NCBI GenBank assembly: GCA_023231475.1
Contig: JALJEE010001799.1
Coordinates: 1 to 42,038, forward strand
Direction: 5' to 3'
From: Seison nebaliae
Lineage: Eukaryota > Rotifera > Pararotatoria > Seisonacea > Seisonidae
Length of the DNA stretch: 42,038 nt
The notes under the pieces are model-generated. The model searched no databases. It was not told the origin of the DNA and was given only the letters and a program-made list of their open reading frames with translations. Positions 31,255 through 41,339 of this stretch are shown here, piece after piece. The translations under genes and the position numbers were made by a program. The first letter of the stretch is position 1. Every line of letters begins with the position of its first letter.

Positions 31255-32519
31255 ATGTACAAAGATCTCTTCTTCATTTTCAACTTATTTATTATCATTT
31301 GTCAAATATCATCAATTTCTACAAAACAATACAATCACCATGAAATAAGTTGGTCACGAACTTTCTACAGGTTTTTTTTCCAAAATTCTTTTTTTTTTAA
31401 TTTTATTCCAAATTTGAATTTTTCTTAAAATTTAGAAGGAATTTTAATGAGAAACTTAACAAGTACGAAATCGATGTGAATATTGGTGATGTCGTCGATT
31501 TTACTTGTGAAGCATATAAGAGAAATAAGAATCGTCATCGACGAACTCAACATTCGATGCCAACTAATTATTTCATAAAACAATTGCCATCTCCAACAAC
31601 CAATACGAAACTGCCAATTTATGACTATCAATCAACAAACAAATTGCCTACATTAATGTTAGACAACGAAGAATATGAAATATTCCATGTCAAAGAGAAT
31701 GAGATGTTATTGGAAACATGTAACATTCAGCAATTTCTGCTTTTAGTCATTGATAACACTTATTTATACAAATTACGTCGAAATTATCAGAAAGCGAGAA
31801 GGAGTAACAAATCAAAATATACTCGTCCATATAATCTAATTTTCAAACATATTATGAGTTGTGGTAAGACCACGAAAAACAAGTATACAATGCAAATCAT
31901 CAAATATAATCCGATGCCTGGTGCTATCACATTCGACAAGAATTCTTCACATCATTTCATTGGTATAGTTTCTTCTTTTTTCATTAATTTTCACTTCTCA
32001 TCTTTCATAGCCTTTCCTCGTCATCTCATCAGACGAATGAAGAAATTTTATTTGACTCTTCGAAATTCGACTATCCACGACAATCAACTACAATTGCCAA
32101 AGGAGAATTCGCACAATTATCGGAATTCGGATTTGAGGACGAGAATATTAAATGAATGTTTCTTCCCTCATACAATTCAACAATCACTCCATTTAACTAT
32201 TCATGTGGAACGACCGTCAATCTCCATCACTACTACCACCACATCATCTAATATTCCCGAGAAGTTGAATGATGAATTAACTCCATCATCATTCTTAATC
32301 AATGAATATAATTCACTACAACTACAACGATTGAAAGGTTAAGATTATTATAAAAAATTTCGAAATAATTTGAAATTTTCAGGTCATCGTTTAAGATCTT
32401 ATCAAACTGCAAGTGGAAGTGAAAATTTAACAACTGATTTCTCTTTCACTTTTCTACTCATCACCAACATTTTCCTCTTAATACATTATCTGCAATCAAC
32501 AACTGGAAAGTTTTATTAA
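31255..32519 (+). CDS. Ephrin-like GPI-anchored cell-surface ligand
   Basis: Exons are 31255-31370, 31436-31962, 32011-32337 and 32383-32519, with introns of 65, 48 and 45 nt. They give 368 residues. The start ATG 31255 follows the acceptor-like ctcttag and yields a signal peptide (MYKDLFFIFNLFIIICQISS). An upstream in-frame ATG at 31186 is less likely. The receptor-binding fold is suggested by HHEISWSRTF, YEIDVNIGDVVDFTC, EEYEIFHVK, LETC, MSCG and YTMQIIKYNPMPGAITFDKN..HHF, with a late NEC. That is the W..NP.F..Y.i.V..GD..D..C layout and four cysteines of ephrins. The C-terminus is Ser/Thr-rich, then hydrophobic (FTFLLITNIFLLIHYL), like a GPI signal. Ephrins signal through Eph receptors in axon and tissue patterning. 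A basic insert (KRNKNRHRRTQH) after the first Cys is unusual. The 48-nt intron is in frame and stop-free, so it could be retained. Confidence 0.72.
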
Positions 32520-33445
32520 TATTTATCTTTTTCTATTATGTAAATAAAATTTTACGAATTCTTATTTATTTCTCATTCTAATTGGAAAATCCCGATAGGA
32601 ATAACAATCTAGTCTTGTGTTCCAGTATAACATCTAACAGTAACACAATACATGAAACTTGTCTTATGATTAGTTGTTTAATAAATAGATAGAACAACAG
32701 ATATTTATAAGTTCAATCAATATACATATTAATTAATTATGTAACAATAATTATTTAGGAAACTTAAAAAATAATTATTTCTGATGAACAATATTCGACA
32801 TCCCTATCATACAAAAACAAGTCTGATTTTAAGTACTCATCTGAGTATTTAATTAGAGGTTAATTAGACCGTTTTTCACCTTTTCGGTCTAAAGACACAT
32901 AATTTAAACGCTAAATAAAGTGATTTTTTTAAACCCTCAAAATTAGACGTTATTTAGCCTGATTTTGTATGATAGGGATGTTACGTTTTATATAAAGTCA
33001 ATCAAATAATGATACAATAAGGCTTACGAATAATTTTTAATGAAAAAAAGTCAAATAAATAAATAAATTTAAATTATTTGTTTAATGAACATTTTCAAAT
33101 TTAAGCTCATAAAAAGTAAAAAATTCTTAATCTCATTACTCGAACACTTCAAAGGTAAATTTTGTTGATCAGTTGACCTATAATAAACAAACGTTTCGAT
33201 ACCATATAAAAAATTATTGTATATGAAGAGTGGAAATAAGACGATGAAAAAGTTTAGCAATGGGAAGAGAAGAGGGACAATTTGTACCTATTCGTTGTTA
33301 TAAATAGACTAGTGCGATTCAATTTATTATTCATTTGTCGTTATAACTACAACTATAACTCGTTACAAAACATATATAATTCTTCGATAGATATGGAAAT
33401 TTAATTCAAAATTTTCTTAAAGGATTCTTTAGATGTTTGGCTTAT
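32520..33445. other. Spacer containing a MITE
   Basis: Apart from the inverted-repeat element at 32798-32981 it is AT-rich without genes. A bit of LINE-tail-like sequence (aaaatcccgataggaat, 32586-32602) may be an old remnant. Confidence 0.5.
32798..32981. mobile_element. MITE with 19-bp terminal inverted repeats
   Basis: The left end acatccctatcatacaaaa (32798-32816) is exactly the reverse complement of ttttgtatgatagggatgt (32963-32981). The element is 184 bp, AT-rich and non-coding, with a smaller internal inverted repeat (tagaccg..cggtcta). The core cgacatccctat also occurs at 16840-16851. I could not define a target-site duplication. Confidence 0.8.
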
Positions 33446-34489
33446 ATGTTTCGTTGGGTGATTCATTTTTCTCTTCGTCATAGGAACAGAAGTTTTGTTC
33501 GAAATCTTTCGAAACTTTCTTCCTTAAAATCGACCGTTATTACTCGTTCTATATCCAATGAATCATCAATTGATTATTGTATAAAATTGGTGAGAGCGAA
33601 TGATTATGAATTATATTTGTCGACTTTAGCAATCAGAAATCGATCGTTGAAACGATATGCTTTTATTCTTCGTTCACTCTCCATCGAGCTTTCTCGAATC
33701 ACAACTCGTCCCTCCGATCATAAAGAAGCGATAATAGGACGTTTGAAATTTTGGGAGGAGAGTTTAAATGAATTATCGTTAACGGGAACGAAAGAAGATT
33801 TCATCAAGAAACAACCGGTGTTGATGGAATTGAAGAATGAATTGGATAGAAATAAAATATCGAAATATTGGTTATTATCGATGGTGAAATGGAGAAGGAA
33901 AATATATGAAGAAAAAATTAATTCTCAATTCTTCTATAACAATTTAGATGAAATTGACAATTATTCAATGAAAGTTTTCAATCCCATATCGATGTTACTT
34001 TTAGAGAGAATTAATATGAAACATTTGGATATCGATCATCTTTTCGCCAGTCTCACCAAATCATTATTTATCGTATACACCTTGAAAACAATCAAATTAA
34101 CGAAATCGCCATATCTCCAATATAAATTAATTCCAGAACAATTACTTCGTCAACATCAATTGGAAATGAAAAGTTTTATGAAATTCCATCAAAATCTTAT
34201 TACAAATAAGAAAATGGAAGAAAACGAGAAATTTATGAAATTATTCACTGAAATTATTTGTGATATGACATCTCGTGGTTTCGAACATTTGTTAGCGGTG
34301 GATACTCGACTAAAAGAATTGAATGAGAAATTAAATGAAGATTTGAGAGATTTACTTCTTCCTTCTCTCATTTCACGTCAACATCTCAATCGACTTCAAC
34401 TTGAGAGATTTAATTTATTTTCAAAAAATTCATTTCGTCTCTCATCGTCATTTCTCTGGAGACTTTTCCGTCGTCAATTACAAAATTAA
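33446..34489 (+). CDS. NDUFAF6: Complex I assembly factor NDUFAF6 (phytoene/squalene-synthase-like)
   Basis: A single-exon frame of 347 residues (human 333). The start is the first ATG in frame at 33446, 14 nt after gattctttag. The N-terminus MFRWVIHFSLRHRNRSFVRN is basic and lacks acids, fitting a mitochondrial presequence. Family signatures: YCIKLVRANDYELYLSTLAI, YAFILRSLSIELSRI, IIGRLKFWEESL, PVLMELKNEL, LFASLTKSLFIVYTLK and FMKLFTEIICDMTSRGFEHL. They follow human YCLELVRKRDYEGYL .. MRMQFWKKTVEDI .. IGKAQGIVTCLR. The Asp-rich DxxxD metal motifs of true prenyl synthases are not evident, in line with a non-enzymatic role in complex I assembly in the matrix. TBCA begins 136 nt downstream on the same strand. 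Confidence 0.88.
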   Translation: MFRWVIHFSLRHRNRSFVRNLSKLSSLKSTVITRSISNESSIDYCIKLVRANDYELYLSTLAIRNRSLKRYAFILRSLSIELSRITTRPSDHKEAIIGRLKFWEESLNELSLTGTKEDFIKKQPVLMELKNELDRNKISKYWLLSMVKWRRKIYEEKINSQFFYNNLDEIDNYSMKVFNPISMLLLERINMKHLDIDHLFASLTKSLFIVYTLKTIKLTKSPYLQYKLIPEQLLRQHQLEMKSFMKFHQNLITNKKMEENEKFMKLFTEIICDMTSRGFEHLLAVDTRLKELNEKLNEDLRDLLLPSLISRQHLNRLQLERFNLFSKNSFRLSSSFLWRLFRRQLQN

Positions 34490-34624
34490 TGATTTATTTC
34501 AATGAATTAATTTTTTAGATAAAAATAATTTTTTTTTTAAATCGTTAAATCAGTAGTTGATTCTTTATCATTTTGTTTCTTAGATAAATTTCTTACAGAA
34601 ATCTCCATTGGCCAAGTTGAAGAG

Positions 34625-35059
34625 ATGAATGAGCAGAATGAAAAATTATTGAAAAGGAAGACAGGCATTCTCAAACGATGCATGAAAGATAAGATCAGTT
34701 ACATAAAAGAGACGGAAGAAATAAAGACGAAAATTGTACAGATGGTCGAGAAAAATGACGACGAATATAAAATCAAGAAGATGGTTCTACTTTTCGAATG
34801 AAGTGGAAGATGTTTTTTTAATTGAAAGATTTTTCAAGAAAGAAATTTTAGATGAGACGAAAATGATGATTCCACATTCCATGAGAACGATTCAAAAGGC
34901 CGCAGATGATTTGAATAAAATGATGATGGTTAAATTTCTTTTATGGAATTCTCTTATTTATTCTCTTTCCTTTTCAAGGAAGTGAAAGATGAAGTTGGAA
35001 CTTCAGAAGAATTTACGACCGCGAAAAAGTTGTTGGATGAAGCGAGTGATTTATTGTAG
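34625..35059 (+). CDS. TBCA: Tubulin-binding cofactor A (TBCA)
   Basis: Exons are 34625-34783, 34839-34928 and 34979-35059, with introns of 55 and 50 nt. They give 109 residues (human 108). The alignment with human TBCA is almost gapless: LLKRKTGILKRCMKDKISYI (IKIKTGVVKRLVKEKVMYE), NDDEYKIKKM joined to KEILDETKMMIPHSMRTIQ (KKQAEILQESRMMIPDCQRR), and EEFTTAKKLLDEA (EEYKEARLVLDSV). The protein is a helical bundle that captures folded beta-tubulin from the chaperonin and hands it to the tubulin-assembly cofactors in the cytosol. T-rich acceptors (tttgtttcttag at about 34583 and atttcttacag just after) lie upstream of the ATG, so the message may be trans-spliced behind NDUFAF6. Confidence 0.94.
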
Positions 35060-36854
35060 TGAGTGGAGAAAGACATCGAATTAGAGATGTGAATGAATTA
35101 TTTAATTTTTTATATTTCCTACCAACAAATTGATTGAAGAGAAAAAAAATTAAGTTTCATCAATAATAAAAAAGGTTTGATGACGTTTTCATTCATTTCT
35201 TTCTCAAGAGAAGAAAATTGAGATGAACAAGAAAGATTATCTTCTGTAATTGGATATGGAGAGAACTGGAATAAATGGCGTCAATTGCAGGAAAAAAATT
35301 ATTAGTAAAATTCCTAAAAACTTTCCATATAACGATATATTGGGAGGTTTTGAATTGATTCAACTGGAATCCAATTCGGACTAGTTTTATTGTAGTTTAG
35401 GAGAAAAGAGAAAATTTTTCTTTTTGTTCAGCTTTTTTTAGATCTAATCGATAGTTTCCTATTGACTGAAATGGAAAATGAATGTTCTTGCAAATTTCAT
35501 TTATCAAATCGAAAAGATTCTTATCTGTCCGTAAACATTTGACTAGTTGTGTGAGAGAATTCTACTTTGGACATAGAAAATTATAGTTATTCGAACGTGT
35601 ATTATCGTAAAAGAAGAATAATTCGAATATGGGCCACTCTCCAGAAGTACCATCTAACAAGTTAATTTGAGGATGAATTAAAATGTCTCTTATTGAATTA
35701 AGGTCTTCCTTTCTCTCTAGTGTATTGTGAGGAGACAAAGAAACATTCTTATTTCCATATAGTTTCGATAATCGGTAATGAATGATGGATCATTTTCAAT
35801 ACTGTCAATCTTCTACACCTACTTCTACTACTGACGTGAGTTGCGAAGAAGTTTAATTATTTATTGACACGATTTCGTCAAGACATTTTCTTCTTCTCCT
35901 ACCAGAATAGAAAAAAAATCTGCCAATAATTTTGTGAGTTGTTTATATAAATCGTGTTGGGAGGGAAGGATCGACATTAATTCTGTTTATTGATCATAAA
36001 TCAATTTCGAGTATTCCACTTGTTTTCCAGTGAGAAGATTAATTTATTCTCCTCTAATTAAATAAGATTTGGTTGACATTACTGTCATTTTATGAATTTC
36101 AACGAACCAAATGGTGTAACTGATGGAAGGAAGAAATCGGAATAATAAAATGTCAATTTATCATTAGAATCATCCGAATTTCATCATTCATCGATTGAGT
36201 TTCTGCTCCCATATAATTCTTTTACGGTTCGTCAGAAATCGATGAGAATTGATATATCCGAAAAGAAAAGAAAAGAGATATCTCACCACAAGTACTCATG
36301 ATTGATAAAGAGAATTCGATTAAAGATTAGGTAGAGGAACGAGCGGATGATGTTTCAACTCATAACTGTTGTCGCAATCATGACAAGTATTTAGGAAGAT
36401 GGAAAAGATAATACATATCGAATGAAAGAGACAAGTGAATAACATTTCGTTCAAAAGTCTAAGGACATACCAAACGAACATTGACAAATTTAGACGGAAA
36501 ACTCTACCGCTCATCAAAACGAGTATTCTATCAAATATTGACGTATTAAACTTGTCCCCTCCATTCGTTCTCTATCGACATTTCTATGTGATTTGTTAAT
36601 AACCTACTTCATCAGCTGCCAACCATTTTTCTTATCATTATTATTTGTTTTCCAAGAATTATGAATTTCATTATCAATTTTCTTAGTTTTGTGAAAATTT
36701 TTAAGTTCTAAATAATTTCAAATATTTATTCATTATTAAAATTTAATAATTTAAATTCCATCTATTAAAATATTTAAATGAATCTAAAATTATTAAAAAT
36801 TTATTATTTATAATAAAAATTTTATATGAATCGATTTGTTACTTCTAACTTTTT
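35060..36854. other. Gene-poor spacer
   Basis: No assignable gene. On the minus strand around 36620-36305 there is a coding-like exon pair. One block reads KFNTSIFDRILVLMSGRVF. It is followed by donor gtatgt, acceptor gacaacag and YELKHHPLVPLPNL-stop. It matches no family. Frame evidence is short, so I list it only here and in the findings. Confidence 0.35.
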
Positions 36855-37095
36855 AGATAATCGATCAGTATTTTCACATACCTGTCGATACTACGGATTA
36901 TCTAATAACATTCCACTTCAGGATTTTAGAGATTTCATTTTTTACTACGATCCCACAGATTCTATACCAATCGATCGATAATCACTCACGGAATTACACC
37001 GATTGATCAACACTGGCGAGGATCGAAATTTTTTTATATTTTTTTCTACTTTATCCCGACGGGAATTTTAATCAATAAATAATAATAAAAAAGTC
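36855..37095 (+). mobile_element. 3' terminal fragment of the LINE family
   Basis: It reads DNRSVFSHTCRYYGLSNNIP, then QDFRDFIFYYDPTDS, then ITPIDQHWRGSKFF-stop in an adjoining frame. The tail is CCCGACGGGAATTTTAATCAAT plus AATAATAAT. It is about 80% identical to 490-690 and keeps about 35 nt missing there. Heavily 5' truncated. Confidence 0.8.
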
Positions 37096-37774
37096 TATAA
37101 TTAAAGTGGTTAATGGTGAAGTTTAAGAGATGTGATGAAATTATTTATCATATGAAACAAATTTTACTGATGGTAATTGACGATATTAGTTAATGATAAC
37201 TGTTAATCAATTCACGATTATGAAGTGAAGTAATTATTGTAATTATTCTAATAATGGAAGAGATATTCATTAAATCCTCATTCACGTTTCATGTGGTCGT
37301 TCGACATCGATTGTTCGAAAGGAGGAAATGATGATAAAAGAATATGAAACAGTGATGTCTCCATCGAAACTTGTTTACTTTCGTGGAGAGAAGGGAAGTT
37401 CTTCCTTTCCCATTTTCAACGTCCGACGACGACGATGAGGTGAACGATGATTTAAACGAACTTCACATTGCTAGATAGAACGCTTCATCATTTATGTTCT
37501 TTATCATTATGATGATGATGATTATTATTATTATTATTATTATTATTGTCTTTCTTCATTAAATAATGTCTGGTAGTTTTTCTTTTTTCACATCAATTGA
37601 ACTTCGATAATAATTTGATCGTCAATTGTTCTTTCCATTTCTTCCTGTTTCCTGAAGGAAACGGAAAATTAATCAAAAATGGCGTACACGTGCCTTGCGC
37701 AAATTACATGACCTTTCATATTATTAATTTTTTCCATATCTTCTAGTTGATTGAAACAGATGTAATTTTAGCAC
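37096..37774. other. Spacer and probable promoter region
   Basis: It contains a (TGA)n/(ATT)n microsatellite (37508-37548). gatgtaattttag ends at 37771, 4 nt before the next ATG, and looks like a leader acceptor. No gene. Confidence 0.45.
37520..37548. repeat. (ATT)n microsatellite
   Basis: An almost pure ATT trinucleotide run follows gatgatgatg. The same type occurs at 9147-9168. Confidence 0.9.
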
Positions 37775-38698
37775 ATGAGCGGCACGAAGTCGCAGAAGTT
37801 CCTCATTCCCAACGTCGTATTGAGAAATAAGAAGAAAAACGAAAGTTCACAATCTTCTCGTTATCATGATCGATCGCGACAATTAGTGAAAGGGATTGAG
37901 AAAGAATTATTAGAAGAAAATAATTCCACCGTTGTACTTCAATTGAATGAAGAAAAAAAAGAAGGAAAAAATGAGGATAAGAAGAGAATTATAGAGACGG
38001 AATTGGATGAAACACAAACAACAAATCAATATGTTGATATTCATGATTTTAGTGAGGCAGTACAAGATTCGAAGATTGAATTTTGCAACGATTTATTGGA
38101 AACAGGCGATTATGTGAATGTAAATTATGCAAACGACAAACAATTTCTCGAATGCATCACTTCAACCACTTATTCCATTACCACTTCATTGCATATGGCA
38201 GAGGAGCAAGCTGGAGAATGTTCAAATTTATTTTCAACAACAATCTATTCAACAGTCTCATTATCTCAACCACCGACCGTTAACGACAATAATTATGAAT
38301 ATTGCGTCGATTGGTCAAAATTGCCAAAAGTTATTCCGACGACAAACGGTGAAATTCAGAATTTTATTGCCAAAAACCGAATGGTGAATGATGAATCTAT
38401 TATTTGCACTCGAACTAATGTAAATGAACGAAATCTGAATGAGTGTGAAGTTGAATATATGAACAATGAAAATTGTGAGAGAATAATTCCATTGAATGAT
38501 AATATTCTTAATAGAACAATCTATTCGAACTCGACTGAAAAGGAGAGTCATTCGGAAAATGAATATAATCGTCTTTATTCTCTAAATAATAACTCTCATC
38601 AATATCGTATGAGAGAAATGACTGGAAAGAACGTTGAGAAGAAAGTTGATTTGTATGAAAATATTCCAACAACGAAAGAACAAAGTTATTTTTCTTAA
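37775..38698 (+). CDS. Unassigned disordered protein with tyrosine motifs
   Basis: One 307-residue open frame starts at ATG 37775, 4 nt after an acceptor-like ttttag. I recognise no fold. It is Asn/Glu/Ser/Thr-rich, with a Lys/Arg N-terminus and acidic middle. It carries several short tyrosine motifs of the kind bound by SH2 or PTB domains after phosphorylation: YVDI (about residue 86), YVNV (113), YANDK (118) and YENI (about 293). The end is uncertain. A donor at 38685 (caaa|gttatt) would join in frame to 39106 (ttttcag|cta), reading TTKEQTITSFSTDPKIT into the next open frame. A shorter 37-nt intron to 38721 would instead end NNIRLLNNVEEL. So it may be the 5' exon of one long adaptor-like protein. 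Confidence 0.7.
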   Translation: MSGTKSQKFLIPNVVLRNKKKNESSQSSRYHDRSRQLVKGIEKELLEENNSTVVLQLNEEKKEGKNEDKKRIIETELDETQTTNQYVDIHDFSEAVQDSKIEFCNDLLETGDYVNVNYANDKQFLECITSTTYSITTSLHMAEEQAGECSNLFSTTIYSTVSLSQPPTVNDNNYEYCVDWSKLPKVIPTTNGEIQNFIAKNRMVNDESIICTRTNVNERNLNECEVEYMNNENCERIIPLNDNILNRTIYSNSTEKESHSENEYNRLYSLNNNSHQYRMREMTGKNVEKKVDLYENIPTTKEQSYFS

Positions 38699-39140
38699 TT
38701 TTCACTTAAAGAACTTTTCAGATAATATTCGTCTTTTGAATAATGTCGAGGAATTGTAATGTCTTAATTACTTCTTCTCTATGTCTGATGGAAGAGGAAT
38801 TAACTTTCTTGTTGTTTTTTCGAATTTCTTATTTTCCCACCACAAACTCTCTCCCTCCCAACATCATCATCGTTTCAACAACAACGGAAATTCCAGTGCT
38901 AACATTCACTTTCTCTAGTTGTTTACCTTCTATTGAGACGGTTGCCAATCTCACAATTCGAAACATTTTCATTCTCACGTCATTAATTCATTCTCTCCAC
39001 GTTCATGTTACAGGTGGAAGAAATTCGTATTTCTCTCTATTATCAGAGGGATAAAATAATGAGCAAATGAATAGGAAGAATGTTAAATATTTTTTATATT
39101 TTCAGCTATCACTTCCTTTTCGACCGATCCCAAAATAACA

Positions 39141-41183
39141 ATGAACTTCCGGAACAGAAAGATCGATCAGAAATCTTCATTCTCCGCTATTCCACAACGT
39201 CCTCCATTACCAAATCGAAGATATCATCGGAATGAAGCACAACAGCCTCATATGCCAATAGAATCATCAAAGAAATTAGAAAATATTTTCATTACTTCAG
39301 CCATGTTATTTCAAGAACAAGAACAAAAGATTAATGTTGCATCAATTAACCGTTCGGATGGTTTACAAAACAACTCCTCCCTCGATCCAAATGAAGAATC
39401 ATTTGATAGCAAACATATTTCATCGAACATGAGTGATAAAGAAAACGAAACGATTCTCCCACTGCGAAAACAACGACGTTCTCTCTCACCAGCAGATGTT
39501 CAACGTCTTCGCTTATTCTGGGAGGCGAATGGAACCGAAGTTTTCATCTTACCATCGGAAGTTCTCGTACATATTTTGACGTTGAATAAATTGGATCCAT
39601 TAGACAAATCATCATATCATCAATGGAAATTGTCATCAACGAATCGACGGCATAATAAAAATGTGAGTATGAAAAAGAAAATTATTACAATTGAAGGCAG
39701 TCTCATACTGTTGTTGCAGACGGGTGCAAGTAAAACTCGTCCCTTCACTGCTTTCCATATCATCATCGCCGATCCATCAACGGCATTTCCTTTACTTGAT
39801 GTCGAATTAACATCTCGAACAGCCATCGAAAAATGTACAAATGAATTTTTGGGAAAATTTCGAAAAATTGATAATAATTTCGATTTAACATCTCAAGAAT
39901 TCATTGAAATGATGGATGGAAACGAAATGAAATTAGAAGATTTTTCTGCGAAATTTTTAATTCGATTACCTCGATTAGAAAAAGGCGAACGAATCATGTA
40001 TAATATTCCTGTTTGTTTGTTGATGCAGGACGAGAATACGGTGAGTATTTTATTGAATGCTCAAAGAAAATTATTACAGAAATTTGGAGGCTTAATGGCC
40101 AATGGTCATCTCGCCATGCAAATGGAACATATTCGAACACTTAATGGAACATTTGCTATAATGATTTCTCAGAAAACTTTTGAAAAGAAAGAACGTCCAA
40201 GATCAATAAGTAATTCAAAGGATTTACTCGATAAGAAATATGTGGATAATATTATCGAAGTGAAAAGAGTTCGAGATGGAAGTGATGCCATTGATGTAAT
40301 GAAAACAATGAAGAATCGTTCGAGATCCATGACATCGATTGTTAGAAATGGATTGCGTAATAAATCAAATCATCAAACTACTCCGTCGTCAAATCCACCG
40401 AATAAAATTGTTCGATTAAACAAATCGGATATATCGAGACCTTGTGCATTTGATCATATAACGAAAATGTCAGAAGTTAATTATAATCCAATAAAGAATA
40501 ATGAAACACCAGAAAGTCTTTATGAACGTGGATATGGATATCGTAATTCATCTAACAAGTTGGAACTCAATACCATCAATGATGAATATGAGAAAGCGAA
40601 ATTGAGAATATTCCAAAAAAGACCAGAAAGGAAGAAATCAAATTTTAGTAGAAGAAATCAAACATCATACAATAAGTATGTCCGTCAAAGATACTCTACA
40701 TTTAATGACAGTGAAGATGAATTAAATCATTTGACATATTACAAAATTAGCGGAAATAAATTGGATGACAGATCAACGAGTCATTATGATTATTGTACCG
40801 AACGTATGTCATATTCTTATTGTGAAAATAAAATTAACGAGATAAGTGAAAAACCATCATTGAAATCGACAATGACAATGTCAACATTCGTGTCAATAGA
40901 GAACAATAAAATGAAGCGCATAGTTTCAGATGACAAAGTTCGATTATTGAAACGTATTAGACCGGATTCACTCATAACTAATTCTTCCAATTTTTCCGCT
41001 AATTCAAGCACCTCATTATCTCCTTCACCCAATTCATCGAATGCATCTGTCACATCGATGAAGAACTTAAAAGATTTGACATCTATCTCTTCCGCCTTAC
41101 CCACAATGAGATACCCGAAAGATATTGCCGGTCAATTGAAGAAAAGTTGCGGTAACATTATAGAGATGGTAAAGAAATCATAA
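39141..41183 (+). CDS. Unassigned long protein, Pro-rich N-terminus, globular middle, Ser-rich tail
   Basis: A 680-residue open frame from ATG 39141, in frame with upstream coding-like DNA back to the acceptor at 39105. Residues 15-28 contain PQRPPLPNRR, an SH3-type ligand. Residues about 115-345 look folded: LSPADVQRLRLFWEANGTEV, LPSEVLVHIL, FTAFHIIIADPSTAFPLLDV, FLIRLPRLEKGERIMYNIPV, LQKFGGLMANGHLAMQMEHI. The rest is basic and Ser/Asn-rich (a 29-residue stretch near 630 is almost all S/N/P/T). Two GTGAGT..CAG stretches, 39663-39719 (57 nt) and 40041-40079 (39 nt), are multiples of three without stops. They could be introns, giving 648 residues. I do not recognise the family. Together with the preceding frame it looks like a signalling scaffold (inference only). 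Confidence 0.75.
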   Translation: MNFRNRKIDQKSSFSAIPQRPPLPNRRYHRNEAQQPHMPIESSKKLENIFITSAMLFQEQEQKINVASINRSDGLQNNSSLDPNEESFDSKHISSNMSDKENETILPLRKQRRSLSPADVQRLRLFWEANGTEVFILPSEVLVHILTLNKLDPLDKSSYHQWKLSSTNRRHNKNVSMKKKIITIEGSLILLLQTGASKTRPFTAFHIIIADPSTAFPLLDVELTSRTAIEKCTNEFLGKFRKIDNNFDLTSQEFIEMMDGNEMKLEDFSAKFLIRLPRLEKGERIMYNIPVCLLMQDENTVSILLNAQRKLLQKFGGLMANGHLAMQMEHIRTLNGTFAIMISQKTFEKKERPRSISNSKDLLDKKYVDNIIEVKRVRDGSDAIDVMKTMKNRSRSMTSIVRNGLRNKSNHQTTPSSNPPNKIVRLNKSDISRPCAFDHITKMSEVNYNPIKNNETPESLYERGYGYRNSSNKLELNTINDEYEKAKLRIFQKRPERKKSNFSRRNQTSYNKYVRQRYSTFNDSEDELNHLTYYKISGNKLDDRSTSHYDYCTERMSYSYCENKINEISEKPSLKSTMTMSTFVSIENNKMKRIVSDDKVRLLKRIRPDSLITNSSNFSANSSTSLSPSPNSSNASVTSMKNLKDLTSISSALPTMRYPKDIAGQLKKSCGNIIEMVKKS

Positions 41184-41339
41184 GAATCAACCGTTATTTT
41201 CTTTATAAATTCATCAAATTATCTTTCAATATTTCGTTAATAAACTTATTATGCTCATAATTTCTCTATTCAATCGGATTAAGAAATATGTAAGATTTAT
41301 AACCGATGAGAAAACTTATCAGTACTTATTTTAGAGAAT

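Noticed and set aside
38743-39054. 103-codon open frame with hydrophobic N-terminus
   Set aside because: It most likely lies in the intron or gap between the two long frames. No family, low-complexity composition.
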